A stretch of DNA of 64,000 nt from Variovorax paradoxus_P. GTDB taxonomy: Bacteria; Pseudomonadota; Gammaproteobacteria; Burkholderiales; Burkholderiaceae_C. This document shows, piece by piece, positions 1-8,104 of this stretch (position 1 is its first letter; the number at the start of each line of letters is the position of its first letter). Where the stretch lies: assembly GCF_050627025.1 (NCBI RefSeq), contig NZ_CP192472.1. One strand, written 5' to 3'. Position numbers and translations under genes: made by a program. The notes under the pieces were generated by a model. That model had not been told where the DNA came from and did not search any database. It was given only the letters and a program-made list of their open reading frames with translations.

Positions 1-323
1 TCTGGGAGGCCGCGCAACTCATCGAAGGGCGCAAGGTGCACCCGGATTGCGAACTGTGGATCTTTACGCCGCGCGCCATCAAGTCGCTGGCCGACCGCAA
101 CGGCTACACGAAGATCATCGAGGAGGCGGGCGGAATCATCATGTCAGACAGCTGCTCCGCCATGAGCCGCGCCGTGCCCAAGGGCACGAAGACCGTGGCG
201 CTCGACTCCGCCAAGCAGGCGCACTACCTGCCCGCCATTCTTGGCGTGCAGGCGTGGTTCGGCAGCACGGCGGAATGCATCGATGCGGCGTGCACGGGGC
301 GGTGGAATGGAGGCTACGCATGA
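1..323 (+). CDS. Aconitase X (AcnX) large catalytic subunit, C-terminal end (partial)
   Basis: Only the last 106 residues are in the window; the gene is open at the left edge, with the first whole codon at position 3. The segment contains the Ser/Cys pair SDSCSAMSR followed by KGTKTVALDSAKQAHYLP, typical of the C-terminal part of AcnX large subunits. AcnX enzymes are Fe-S dehydratases related to aconitase; characterised members act on cis-3-hydroxyproline or mevalonate-5-phosphate. The stop codon overlaps the next start (ATGA), so this and the following gene are read as the large and small halves of one enzyme. The exact substrate cannot be read from this fragment. Confidence 0.85.
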   Translation, partial: WEAAQLIEGRKVHPDCELWIFTPRAIKSLADRNGYTKIIEEAGGIIMSDSCSAMSRAVPKGTKTVALDSAKQAHYLPAILGVQAWFGSTAECIDAACTGRWNGGYA

Positions 324-775
324 ACGATGCAGCCATCACCGAACAAGTCATCGTCATCCGCGGCCGCAAGGTGGTCGGCGGCATCGCCGAAGGCGAGGCA
401 CTCGTCACGCGCGACCGCATTTCGGGCTGGGGCGGCATCGATCCGCGCACCGGCACCGTCATCGAAACGCGGCACGAGCTGCGCGGCCAGAGCTTTGCGG
501 GCAAGGTGCTGGTGTTTCCGGGGGCCAAGGGCTCGTCGGGCTGGTCGGCCATGTTCCACATGACGCGGCTCATGAACTCCGCGCCCGCAGCATTCCTGTT
601 CAACGAGATGACCACCAAGATGGCGCTGGGCGCCGTGGTGACGCACTCGCCTTCGATGACCGACTTCGAGCGCGACCCGCTCGAGTGCATCGAAACCGGC
701 GACTGGGTGCGCGTGGACGCCGACCGCGGCGTCATCGAGATCACCAAGAAGAACAAATCCGGAGACCGCCCATGA
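320..775 (+). CDS. Aconitase X small (swivel-domain) subunit
   Basis: A 151-residue protein matching the AcnX swivel or small-subunit family (DUF126 type). It runs from IVIRGRKVVGG through LVFPGAKGSSGWSAMF, the phosphate/substrate-loop motif of this family, to a DWVRVDADRGVIEI end. In bacterial two-subunit AcnX enzymes it closes over the Fe-S active site of the large subunit. The start is ATG at 320, inside the upstream stop (ATGA); a longer reading from 47 in the same frame only runs antiparallel to real coding sequence and is not used. Its stop again overlaps the next start, which argues for translational coupling of all three genes. Confidence 0.85.
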   Translation: MNDAAITEQVIVIRGRKVVGGIAEGEALVTRDRISGWGGIDPRTGTVIETRHELRGQSFAGKVLVFPGAKGSSGWSAMFHMTRLMNSAPAAFLFNEMTTKMALGAVVTHSPSMTDFERDPLECIETGDWVRVDADRGVIEITKKNKSGDRP

Positions 776-2475
776 CCACCCGCCCCCTGCGAAGCAACTT
801 TCCGCGCGGCTCTTATCTCTGGTCGGTGCGCAATGCGCACTGGCGCGCGCTCGGCATACCCGAAGAAGACTGCGAAAAGCCGAAGATCGCCATCGTCAAC
901 AGTTCATCGGAGCTGGCCGCGTGCTTCAGCCACCTCGACAAGGTGGCGGCGGAAATCAAGACCGCGATCCGCGCCGCGGGCGGCGTTCCTTTCGAGATCC
1001 GCACTGCGGCGCCCAGCGACTTCATTACCGGTGCCGGCGCGCGCGGCGCCTACATGCTCGGCGCGCGCGACCTGGTCACCAACGACATCGAAGTGGCCGT
1101 GGAGGGCGCGCAGCTCGACGGCATGGTGTGCCTCACTTCGTGCGACAAGACCGTGCCGGGCCAGCTCATGGCGGCGGCGCGGCTCAACATTCCGGCATTG
1201 CTCGTGCCCTGCGGCTACCAGCCCAGCGGCGAGTACCGCGGCAAGCACATGGACATCGAGGAAGTGTTCATCGGCGCGATGCATGCCGTCACCGGCCACC
1301 TGCCGGTCGAGGAACTCGTGGGCATGAGCCGCGAGGCCATTCGCGGGCCGGGCGTGTGCTCGGGCCTGGGCACGGCCAACTCGATGCACATCGTCTGCGA
1401 AGCCCTCGGCCTGGCGTTGCCCGGCAGCGCACCCGTGGCCGCGCTGAGCCCGAAGATGATGGCCGACGTACGCGCGGCCGGCGAGCGCATCGTGCAGATG
1501 GTGTGGGACGACCTGAAGCCGCGCGACATTCTCACGCCCGGCGCCTTTGCCAATGCGGTGCGCGCGGTGCTGGCCATCGGCGGCTCGCTCAACACCGCCA
1601 AGCACCTGCAGGCGGTGTCGACCGAAGGCGAATGCGGTGTCGATGTGTATGGCCTTTTCGAAAGCCTCGGCCCGACCACGCCGGTGCTGGCCGGCGTGCG
1701 GCCGATCGGCGATCACAGCATCGAAGCCTTCGAGGCAGCGGGCGGCTGCCGTGCGCTCATGAAACAGCTCGCGCCCCTGCTGGACACGAGCGCACTCACC
1801 GTAACCGGCGGCACCGTGGCCGACAACCTGCAGGGCACCGAAGTCGCCGACCCGGAGGTGATTCGCCCCATCGATCGTCCGGTTGCACCGCTGCCGGCCA
1901 TCGTGCTGCTGCGCGGCAACCTCGCGCCCGAATCGGGCCTCATCAAGACCGGCATCGCGCCGCGCAAGGTGCGCAGCTTCACCGGTCCGGCGGTGTGCTT
2001 CTGGACTTCGGATGCCGCCATTGCCGCAATGAAAAAAGGCGAGATCGTGCCGGGCCAGGTGGTCGTGATGCGCGGCGCAGGCGCCTGTGGCGGCCCTGCG
2101 ATGGGTGGGGGCGCCTCGCGCGTGGTGTTTGCCATCGACGGCGCGGGCTTGGGCGACCAGGTCGCGATCTTGACTGACGGTCACCTTTCGGGCCTTGTCT
2201 GCAAGGGGCTGGTGGTGGCCGAGGTGTCGCCCGAAGCCGCGCTCGGCGGGCCGCTGGGGCTGGTGCGCGATGGCGATGTGATCACCATCGACCTGGACGC
2301 GCGCCGCCTCGACATTGCATTGACCGACGCGCAGCTGCAGGCACGCCGCGCCGACTGGCAAGCGCCACCGCCCGCCTTTGACACCGGCTGGCTGCAGCAA
2401 TACCGGCGCAACGTGAGCCCGCTGTCCAAGGGCGCCGTGCTCGTGCGCACCGAACGTCCCGAACCCTCGGGCTAG
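772..2475 (+). CDS. IlvD/Edd family dehydratase
   Basis: A 567-residue member of the dihydroxy-acid / phosphogluconate / sugar-acid dehydratase family. Visible Fe-S and Mg ligands include SCDKTVPGQ near residue 125, GPGVCSGLGTANSMH near residue 190, and a C-terminal GHLSGLVCKG segment. The length fits the family. True IlvD is normally alone or with ilv genes; here the gene is coupled to an AcnX pair and followed by a porin and a Bug-type binding protein, so a sugar-acid or hydroxy-acid catabolic dehydratase is more likely than branched-chain amino acid synthesis. Start ATG at 772 overlaps the previous TGA by the ATGA pattern. Confidence 0.85.
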   Translation: MTTRPLRSNFPRGSYLWSVRNAHWRALGIPEEDCEKPKIAIVNSSSELAACFSHLDKVAAEIKTAIRAAGGVPFEIRTAAPSDFITGAGARGAYMLGARDLVTNDIEVAVEGAQLDGMVCLTSCDKTVPGQLMAAARLNIPALLVPCGYQPSGEYRGKHMDIEEVFIGAMHAVTGHLPVEELVGMSREAIRGPGVCSGLGTANSMHIVCEALGLALPGSAPVAALSPKMMADVRAAGERIVQMVWDDLKPRDILTPGAFANAVRAVLAIGGSLNTAKHLQAVSTEGECGVDVYGLFESLGPTTPVLAGVRPIGDHSIEAFEAAGGCRALMKQLAPLLDTSALTVTGGTVADNLQGTEVADPEVIRPIDRPVAPLPAIVLLRGNLAPESGLIKTGIAPRKVRSFTGPAVCFWTSDAAIAAMKKGEIVPGQVVVMRGAGACGGPAMGGGASRVVFAIDGAGLGDQVAILTDGHLSGLVCKGLVVAEVSPEAALGGPLGLVRDGDVITIDLDARRLDIALTDAQLQARRADWQAPPPAFDTGWLQQYRRNVSPLSKGAVLVRTERPEPSG

Positions 2476-2594
2476 CAACACCTTTGACCCGGCCTTCGCC
2501 AACCGGTGCGCACCCCCGTGCGCATCCGGTGGCGCAGCCCTGCGCGCGTTCCGAGTTTTTCAACCAAAGAGAAGAAGCAGGAGACAAGAAAACC

Positions 2595-3722
2595 ATGAAG
2601 AAGATCTTGATGTGGTCAGCGCTAGGACTGGCGAGCAGCGGCGCGGCGCATGCGCAATCGAGTGTGACCGTGTTCGGCGTGATGGACCTCGGCGTCCAGT
2701 ACACCAACGGCGATGGCGGCGGTTCGGTCAAGGCGCTGTCGAACGGCGGGCTTTCAACGAGCCGGCTCGGATTTCGCGGCACCGAAGACCTGGGCGGCGG
2801 CCTGCGCGCAGGCTTCTGGATGGAAGGCAGCCTGAACCCCGACACCGGCACCGGCCGTGCGAGCAACAGCAACAACCAGACGAGCGGCGCGGGAACGGCG
2901 GGGCCGATCACCTTCGACCGCATGTCTTTCGTGAGCCTTTCGCACCAGAACGTGGGTGAACTGCGCCTGGGCCGCGACTTCATTCCCACGCACTACAACA
3001 GCATCTACTTCGATCCCTTCAACGCCAACGGTGTGGCGCGCGCGGGCAACCTCACGTTCGCGGGTTCGGGCACAGGGCCGCTCCCATCGGCCATCACGGG
3101 CAGCAACACGGTGAGCTACTGGCTGCCAGCCGGGCTCGGCGGCTTCTATGGCATGGCGATGATCGGCACCGGCGAAAACGATTCGACCGCACCCAACCGC
3201 GACGACGGCAACTTTGCCGGCGCGCGCTTCGGCTTTGCTTCGGGTGCGTTCGACATTGCCGCCGCAGTGACGCGCACCCACTACGACGCCACGGCCAACA
3301 TCGGCAACTACACGCACGCCAACATCGGCGGCACGTGGGACGCGGGCTTTGCAAAGTTCTTTGCGCTCTACAACAGGGTCACGGTGAAGCTTGCCGCCGG
3401 CACGGTGCGCAAGAACACCACCGAGATCGGCGCGCACATTCCGGCCTTCGAGGTAGGCCGCATCCGTGTGAGCTACGCCTACCTGGACGATCGCAGCGAC
3501 GAGAGCCTGCGCAACGCGAACGGCATGCCGCGCAACCGCGACGACGCGCGGCAGTTCGGTATCGGCTATGTGCACAACCTCTCCAAACGCACCGCGCTCT
3601 ACGGCACCTATGCGCGGCTCATGAACAGCGGCCAGGCCCGCTATGTCGTCAGCGGCGGCGTGGCACCGGCCGGTGGCCGCCGCTCGTCGGGCTGGGAGCT
3701 CGGCGTGCGGCATCTCTTCTGA
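2595..3722 (+). CDS. Gram-negative outer-membrane porin (porin_4 type)
   Basis: A 375-residue precursor with a clear signal peptide (MKKILMWSALGLASSGAAHA, cleavage before QSSVTVFG). The mature protein begins with the SVTVFGVMDLGVQY first strand typical of beta-proteobacterial trimeric porins, and it ends in an aromatic terminal strand finishing HLF, the BAM recognition signature. It forms a general or substrate-induced outer-membrane channel. Start chosen at 2595 because the signal peptide begins there and a purine-rich stretch (AGAAGAAGCAGGAGA) lies just upstream; an upstream in-frame ATG at 2484 gives a Pro/His/Arg leader with no function. Its place between the dehydratase and a binding protein suggests uptake of the operon's substrate. 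Confidence 0.92.
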   Translation: MKKILMWSALGLASSGAAHAQSSVTVFGVMDLGVQYTNGDGGGSVKALSNGGLSTSRLGFRGTEDLGGGLRAGFWMEGSLNPDTGTGRASNSNNQTSGAGTAGPITFDRMSFVSLSHQNVGELRLGRDFIPTHYNSIYFDPFNANGVARAGNLTFAGSGTGPLPSAITGSNTVSYWLPAGLGGFYGMAMIGTGENDSTAPNRDDGNFAGARFGFASGAFDIAAAVTRTHYDATANIGNYTHANIGGTWDAGFAKFFALYNRVTVKLAAGTVRKNTTEIGAHIPAFEVGRIRVSYAYLDDRSDESLRNANGMPRNRDDARQFGIGYVHNLSKRTALYGTYARLMNSGQARYVVSGGVAPAGGRRSSGWELGVRHLF

Positions 3723-3736
3723 ACAAGGAGCAAGAA

Positions 3737-4720
3737 ATGCGACGCAGAAACCTGACCATGGCGGGCTTTTCGGCTCTCGCAGCCGGAGGCACGCTGGCCA
3801 TGCTGCCCGGTGCGGCAGCATGGAGCGCCGAGACGTATCCAGACAAGCCGGTGCGCCTGATCGTCGGCTTTGCACCCGGCGGCGGCGCCGACGCGCTCAC
3901 GCGGATCATTGCGGAGGGGCTGTCGAAGCAGCTCGGACAGCAGGTGATCGTCGAAAACCGGCCCGGCGCCGATGGCGTGCTCGCGGCGCAAGCCACGTCA
4001 TCGGCCAAGCCCGACGGCTACACGCTGCTGATGGGCACCAACACCGCCATGGTGGCAGCGCCCACGTTGCGCCCCACACCGCCCTACGACCCATTCAAGG
4101 CCTTTACGCCGATCAGCTCGGCCGGCCAGTTCTCGATGTTCCTCGTGGTGCCATCGAGCTTGCCCGCAAAGAGCGTGGACGAACTGCTGGCGCTGGTTGC
4201 GGCAAAGCCCGGCGCCTACAACTCGGCATCGAGCAACAGCGCTTCGGAACTGGCCATGCTGCAATTGCTGGGCGATCGCAAGGTGGTGAACGCGCGCTAC
4301 AAGGGCGACATGCAAGCCATGACCGACCTGCTCGGCGGCCAGATCCACATGATGTTCACCACCGGTACGCTGGCCCCGGGCTTCGTGAAGGAAGGGCGCA
4401 TTCGCGCGCTGGTCACGTTGCTGCCGCAGCGCAGTGCGTTGCTGCCCGACGTGCCCACGGGCGGCGAGTTGGGGCTGGGCAAGCTCACCATCACGCCCTG
4501 GGCCGGTTTCTTCGGACCGCCGGGGCTGCCGCAGGCCGTTACGGCCAAGCTGTCGCAGGAACTGCAGAACACGCTGAAGCGGCCGGAGGTGCATGCACAG
4601 CTGGTGCAGCAGGGCTTCGAGGGCTACGGCATGAGCCCCGCAAAGTTCACCGAGTTCTTTCGCGCGCAGTACGACGCCTTTGGTGCCACCGTGCGGCAGC
4701 ACAACGTGAAGTTCGAATAG
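3737..4720 (+). CDS. Bug/TctC family periplasmic solute-binding protein
   Basis: A 327-residue protein with an N-terminal signal peptide carrying MRRRNLTMAGFSALAAGG, possibly a Tat signal. It then has the Bug-family start ETYPDKPVRLIVGFAPGGGAD and the later NRPGADG loop. Such proteins bind carboxylates or related small organic acids in the periplasm and usually work with TctAB or as orphan sensors; no TctA or TctB genes are visible nearby. An AAGGAG ribosome binding site at 3725-3730 decides the start. It lies 14 bp after the porin stop and so belongs to the same operon as the AcnX/IlvD-Edd genes. Confidence 0.92.
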   Translation: MRRRNLTMAGFSALAAGGTLAMLPGAAAWSAETYPDKPVRLIVGFAPGGGADALTRIIAEGLSKQLGQQVIVENRPGADGVLAAQATSSAKPDGYTLLMGTNTAMVAAPTLRPTPPYDPFKAFTPISSAGQFSMFLVVPSSLPAKSVDELLALVAAKPGAYNSASSNSASELAMLQLLGDRKVVNARYKGDMQAMTDLLGGQIHMMFTTGTLAPGFVKEGRIRALVTLLPQRSALLPDVPTGGELGLGKLTITPWAGFFGPPGLPQAVTAKLSQELQNTLKRPEVHAQLVQQGFEGYGMSPAKFTEFFRAQYDAFGATVRQHNVKFE

Positions 4721-4736
4721 CCGCCGCGATTGCGGC

Positions 4737-5690
4737 TCAGGCGCCGATCGAGCGCGCGTTGCTGCGCCAGAACGCCGCATCTGGAAAGGTGCCGGTGCCA
4801 GCCGCTGCGTTGTCGGCCATGTGCTCGGCGCGGCTGGTGCCAGGAATGGTGCAGGTCACGGCGGGGTGGCTCAGCACAAACTTGAGCAGCACCTGCGCCC
4901 AGCTTGTGCAGCCGATTTCGGCGGCCCATGCGGGCAGCGGCTTGTCCCGCAGCCGGCGCAGGAGCCCGCCGCCGCCAAAGGGCATGTTGACGATCACGGC
5001 CACGCCGCGTTCTGCCGCGAGGGGCAGCAGGCGTTGCTCGGCTTCGCGTGCGTCGATCGAATAGTTGATCTGCACAAAATCGAGTTTCTCGGCGCGCAGC
5101 ACCGCTTCGACTTCGTCGTAGGCCGAGGCGGTGTAGTGGGTAATGCCGAGGTAGCGCACGCGGCCCTTGTCCTTCCAGCCGCGCAGCGTGGCGAGGTGGG
5201 TTTTCCAGTCGACCAGGTTGTGCACCTGCATCAGGTCGATGCGTTGGGTGCGCAGCCGGGCGAATGACTGCTCCATCTGCGCAATGCCGGCCTCGCGGCC
5301 CGATGTCCACACCTTCGTCGCAAGAAAAGCCTTGTTCTCGCGCTGCTTCGATGCAGCCAGCAGGTCGCCGGTGGTTTCCTCTGAGCGGCCGTACATCGGC
5401 GAACTGTCGATCACCTTGCCGCCGGCGGCGAAGAGGGCGTCGAGCACGCCAGGCAGGCGCTTGTATTCGTCGGTGCCGGGGCGCTGGTCGAAGCCGATCC
5501 AGGTGCCGCAGCCGACAACCGGAAGGGCCTCCTGGGTGGAAGGAATAGGGCGGGTGTTCATGGTCATCGCAGGCCTGCCTTGTTGCTGTGCGAAGGAGGG
5601 GAGCGCGGCACCGGCGCAGAGTGCGGCGCCTAGCCTGAGCAGCCGGGCGCGGGTGATGGCAAGGTGGGGTTGGTTCGTGAGGGGTGTCAC
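4737..5690 (-). CDS. Exported aldo/keto reductase
   Basis: A 317-residue AKR-fold protein. The catalytic tetrad is visible: Asp and Tyr in VIDSSPMYGRSE, Lys in LATKVW and His in LMQVHN. The N-terminal 35 residues (TRARLLRLGAALCAGAALPSFAQQQ) form a signal peptide with an Ala-x-Ala cleavage site, so the enzyme should be periplasmic; its arginine motif is not a perfect twin-arginine, although an NADPH-binding protein would be expected to fold before export. It is convergent with the Bug gene and ends 16 bp from it. It reduces or oxidises an unknown carbonyl/alcohol pair, perhaps linked to the facing catabolic operon. Confidence 0.85.
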   Translation of the reverse strand: MTPLTNQPHLAITRARLLRLGAALCAGAALPSFAQQQGRPAMTMNTRPIPSTQEALPVVGCGTWIGFDQRPGTDEYKRLPGVLDALFAAGGKVIDSSPMYGRSEETTGDLLAASKQRENKAFLATKVWTSGREAGIAQMEQSFARLRTQRIDLMQVHNLVDWKTHLATLRGWKDKGRVRYLGITHYTASAYDEVEAVLRAEKLDFVQINYSIDAREAEQRLLPLAAERGVAVIVNMPFGGGGLLRRLRDKPLPAWAAEIGCTSWAQVLLKFVLSHPAVTCTIPGTSRAEHMADNAAAGTGTFPDAAFWRSNARSIGA

Positions 5691-6031
5691 GAATCAAATT
5701 CTGCGCCAGGGCTGTGACTGAGTGCTCGTTGGGGGCGTTGTTCAGGGCGGCGCACCCGCCGACGGGGTACCTTTCTCCGCGAATGTCCCCCGGCCTGCGG
5801 CCTCCTCCTTTATTTCGCTGCGCAAGGCACCCCATCGACGGGAGCGTTGCACAGAGCGGTGGTTGATCAGCGATACACCACGAGCGCGCTCCAGTGCACA
5901 GGGCATCGGGTGCTCCCCGCAGCGAAATAAAGGAGGAGGGGCGCAGCCCCGGGGGACATTCGCGGAGGGGAGTACCCGGTGGCCTTTGCACTCGCCCTGA
6001 AAAAGAACTTACCCCGCCACGCAGAAAGCAC
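5691..6031. other. Intergenic region between two minus-strand genes, mostly filled by an inverted-repeat element
   Basis: This 341-bp gap contains no convincing coding sequence. The open frames that cross it on both strands give near-mirror proteins (FISLR-like peptides) because the DNA is palindromic. Apart from the inverted repeat described separately, I see no promoter-like hexamers or ribosome binding sites I would defend. Confidence 0.6.
5761..5980. repeat. 220-bp imperfect inverted-repeat element
   Basis: Left arm 5761-5822 and right arm 5918-5980 are reverse complements over about 60 bp with few mismatches. The shared core reads CCGCGAATGTCCCCCGG, then CCTCCTCCTTTATTTCGCTG. The interior continues to pair imperfectly around a centre near 5859-5881 (GTGGT...ACCAC). 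It has no transposase gene, which suggests a MITE-like or REP/BIME-like intergenic repeat. Only one copy is present in this window, so its repetitive nature is an inference from form, not shown. Confidence 0.75.
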
Positions 6032-7159
6032 TCAGCGCAAATACCGCCCGTCAGCCTTGAGCATCGACAGCTCAGAGAACGTCAACCCACGGTGCTCGCC
6101 CGGCCGGTAAGACACAGCAATTCCGCCGATGTCCAGCGTCTTGAACGACTCGAGACCCTTCTGCAGCGAATCCGGTGTAGGGCTGGTGCCCGCCCGCTTC
6201 AGGCCTTCGACCATGACCTTGGCCGCCACATAGCCTTCGAGGCTCGCGTAGCTGAACTCCGTGGCGCCGATCTTCTTCATGGCCGCCTGGTATTCGGCAA
6301 TCACCGGCATGGCGCTGTTCCATGGGTAGGGCACGACCTGCGAAATGACCACGCCGGCTGCGTCCTTCTTGATGTCCTGGAACAGCTTCTGGCCGTTCAG
6401 GAAAGAGAACGAGTAGAAAGCCGTTTCGCCGCCCGCCGCGCGGTAGGCGGTGATGAACTTGGCTGCCACGTCGTTGGTGGCCGACAGCACCACGGCCTTG
6501 GGCTTGAGCTTGGCCAGTTCCGCCGCGCGATCGGCCGCGTCGGAGCCGTCGTTCTTGATGGCCACGCTGCCGACCATTTTTTCGCCGCGTTCGGCAATGA
6601 ACTTTTGCGTGCTCTCCATCGCCGAGCGCGCGCCCGGGTTGTCGTTGTGCGCAAAGGCGATGCGCGACAGGCCGATGGTGAACAGGTGGTTCACGATGCG
6701 GCTGTATTCCTCGTCGAAGCTGATGCGCACCGGAAAACCGTATTCGGACGGTTTAACCACCGGCGCAGCGCCCGTGTACGAGCCTACGACCGGAATCTTG
6801 AGCTCGTTGGCTGCCTTCAAGGCGCCGACCGCCGACGACGTGCCGATGGGCATCAGGATGCCCACGGCGCCGTCTTTCACGAAAGTCTTGACGTTCTCTG
6901 CGCCCTTGGCGGGGTCGTAGGCGTCGTCGAGCTGACGCAGTTCAATGGGCCGGCCATTCACGCCGCCTGCTGCATTCACTGCGGTGAACAGCGCGCGAAT
7001 GCCGACCAGCGGCTCGGTCGACAACGTTGCCAGCGGGCCGGTCTGCACATAGGTCTGGCCGACCAGGAGCGGCTTGGTTTGCGCCTGCGCTGCAGGCTGT
7101 ACCGCAAGGAGGAGGGCGGCAAAGGCCGAAGCCAGCAAATGAATCTTTTTGTATTGCAT
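6032..7159 (-). CDS. ABC transporter type-I periplasmic substrate-binding protein (Leu/Ile/Val-type fold)
   Basis: A 375-residue precursor. The signal peptide MQYKKIHLLASAFAALLLAV ends at AQAQ, and the mature chain begins KPLLVGQTYVQTGPLATLS as in Peripla_BP_6 proteins. GGVNGRPIELRQLDDAYDP, a typical family segment, follows. It would capture amino acids, amides or aromatic acids in the periplasm. No permease or ATPase genes are adjacent, so this is an orphan receptor. The start at 7159 gives the signal peptide; the much longer open frame upstream runs antisense to imuA/imuB. It is divergent from imuA, with a 120-bp intergenic space that contains the LexA box on the imuA side. Confidence 0.9.
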   Translation of the reverse strand: MQYKKIHLLASAFAALLLAVQPAAQAQTKPLLVGQTYVQTGPLATLSTEPLVGIRALFTAVNAAGGVNGRPIELRQLDDAYDPAKGAENVKTFVKDGAVGILMPIGTSSAVGALKAANELKIPVVGSYTGAAPVVKPSEYGFPVRISFDEEYSRIVNHLFTIGLSRIAFAHNDNPGARSAMESTQKFIAERGEKMVGSVAIKNDGSDAADRAAELAKLKPKAVVLSATNDVAAKFITAYRAAGGETAFYSFSFLNGQKLFQDIKKDAAGVVISQVVPYPWNSAMPVIAEYQAAMKKIGATEFSYASLEGYVAAKVMVEGLKRAGTSPTPDSLQKGLESFKTLDIGGIAVSYRPGEHRGLTFSELSMLKADGRYLR

Positions 7160-7249
7160 GGTCACAAATTGTTTGTTCGACCATCTTAAAAGGCAAGGCG
7201 CTTTGGGTAAACCGCTATTTGCCACTTCCCGGTTGCAGCTCATGAAATA

Positions 7250-7265
7250 CTGTATAAAAATACAG
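7250..7265 (+). promoter_or_regulatory. LexA (SOS) box upstream of imuA
   Basis: CTGTATAAAAATACAG is a perfect CTGT-N8-ACAG palindromic SOS box. In its 20-bp context it differs at only a few positions from the E. coli consensus. It ends 14 bp before the imuA ATG and overlaps a TATAAA-like -10, so bound LexA would block transcription of imuA-imuB-dnaE2. Confidence 0.92.
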
Positions 7266-7279
7266 TTAACGATTGCATC

Positions 7280-8104
7280 ATGGGCCTCCCTTTCCTCAAC
7301 TCCTTCTCCGCCGCCGCAGGCCGTGGCGTCTGGCATGCCGACGAACTCGGCCTGGCCGACGCGCAGGTCGTCGCCACCGGCCACGCCGCGCTCGATGCCG
7401 AACTGCCGGGGGGCGGGTGGCCGGTGGGCGCGATGACGGAGTTGCTGCAAACCGCGCCCGAAGCCCATGTCTGGCGGCTGCTGCTGCCCGCCTTGGCGCA
7501 GGCAGTGCAGGCGCGTGGCGGGCCGGTGGTGCTGATTGGCGCGCCCTACGAACCCTGCGGGCCTTCGCTCGCGGCGCAGGGCTTGCCGGTAGAGGCGCTG
7601 ATGTGGGTCAGAAGCGACGCGCCGGCTTCGCGGCTGTGGGCCTGCGAGCAGGCGCTGCGCTGTGCGGATGTGTCCGCGGTGCTCGCATGGCTGCCGCAGG
7701 CCCGGGTGGGCGAGTTGCGCCGGCTGCAGCTGGCTGCCGCCCAGCATGACGTGCTGCTTTTCGTGTGCCGGCCCGAATCTGCCGCGCAGGGTGCTTCGCC
7801 GGCGCGGCTTCGGCTTCAGGTGGAAAGCTGCGAGTCCGATGGCTCGCAGATCGAACTGCGCATTCTCAAGCGCCGCGGGCCGCCCTTGGCCGCGCCGGTG
7901 ATGCTGCCCGCGCGCAATGAACGCATGGCCGCATTGCTGGCGGCCGCCCGGGTGCGCCGCAAGCTGCGGCTGCAGCAGCAGGGCACGGCGGCGGCGGCGG
8001 CGGGTGAAGCCACAACATCGACCGCGACAACAGCCACGGTAGTGCGCATCGACGCATGGAAGGGAGGCCCCAGTGCACTGGATCGCATTGCGGTGGTCGC
8101 TTGA
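7280..8104 (+). CDS. imuA: ImuA, SOS mutagenesis cassette protein (RecA-like fold)
   Basis: A 274-residue protein. Its features are the N-terminal GRGVWHADEL...TGHAALDAELPGGGWPVGAMTEL segment, the RecA/SulA-like ATPase relic in which the P-loop is degenerate, and a C-terminal basic tail (RVRRKLRLQQQG). ImuA works with ImuB and the error-prone polymerase DnaE2 to copy damaged DNA. Identification rests on the fold segment together with the order imuA-imuB-dnaE2 and the SOS box just upstream. The ATG at 7280 has a weak Shine-Dalgarno; the leader after the LexA box is only about 14 nt. The 3' end overlaps imuB by 32 bp. Confidence 0.88.
   Translation: MGLPFLNSFSAAAGRGVWHADELGLADAQVVATGHAALDAELPGGGWPVGAMTELLQTAPEAHVWRLLLPALAQAVQARGGPVVLIGAPYEPCGPSLAAQGLPVEALMWVRSDAPASRLWACEQALRCADVSAVLAWLPQARVGELRRLQLAAAQHDVLLFVCRPESAAQGASPARLRLQVESCESDGSQIELRILKRRGPPLAAPVMLPARNERMAALLAAARVRRKLRLQQQGTAAAAAGEATTSTATTATVVRIDAWKGGPSALDRIAVVA

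Noticed and set aside
904..2502. 532-codon minus-strand frame opposite the IlvD/Edd gene
   Set aside because: Low-complexity His/Gly/Ala/Arg composition, no motif, and fully covered by a well-supported dehydratase on the other strand.
4719..4737. Hairpin AGCCGC-N7-GCGGCT between convergent genes as a terminator
   Set aside because: Only a 6-bp stem and no T-run on either strand; too weak to call.
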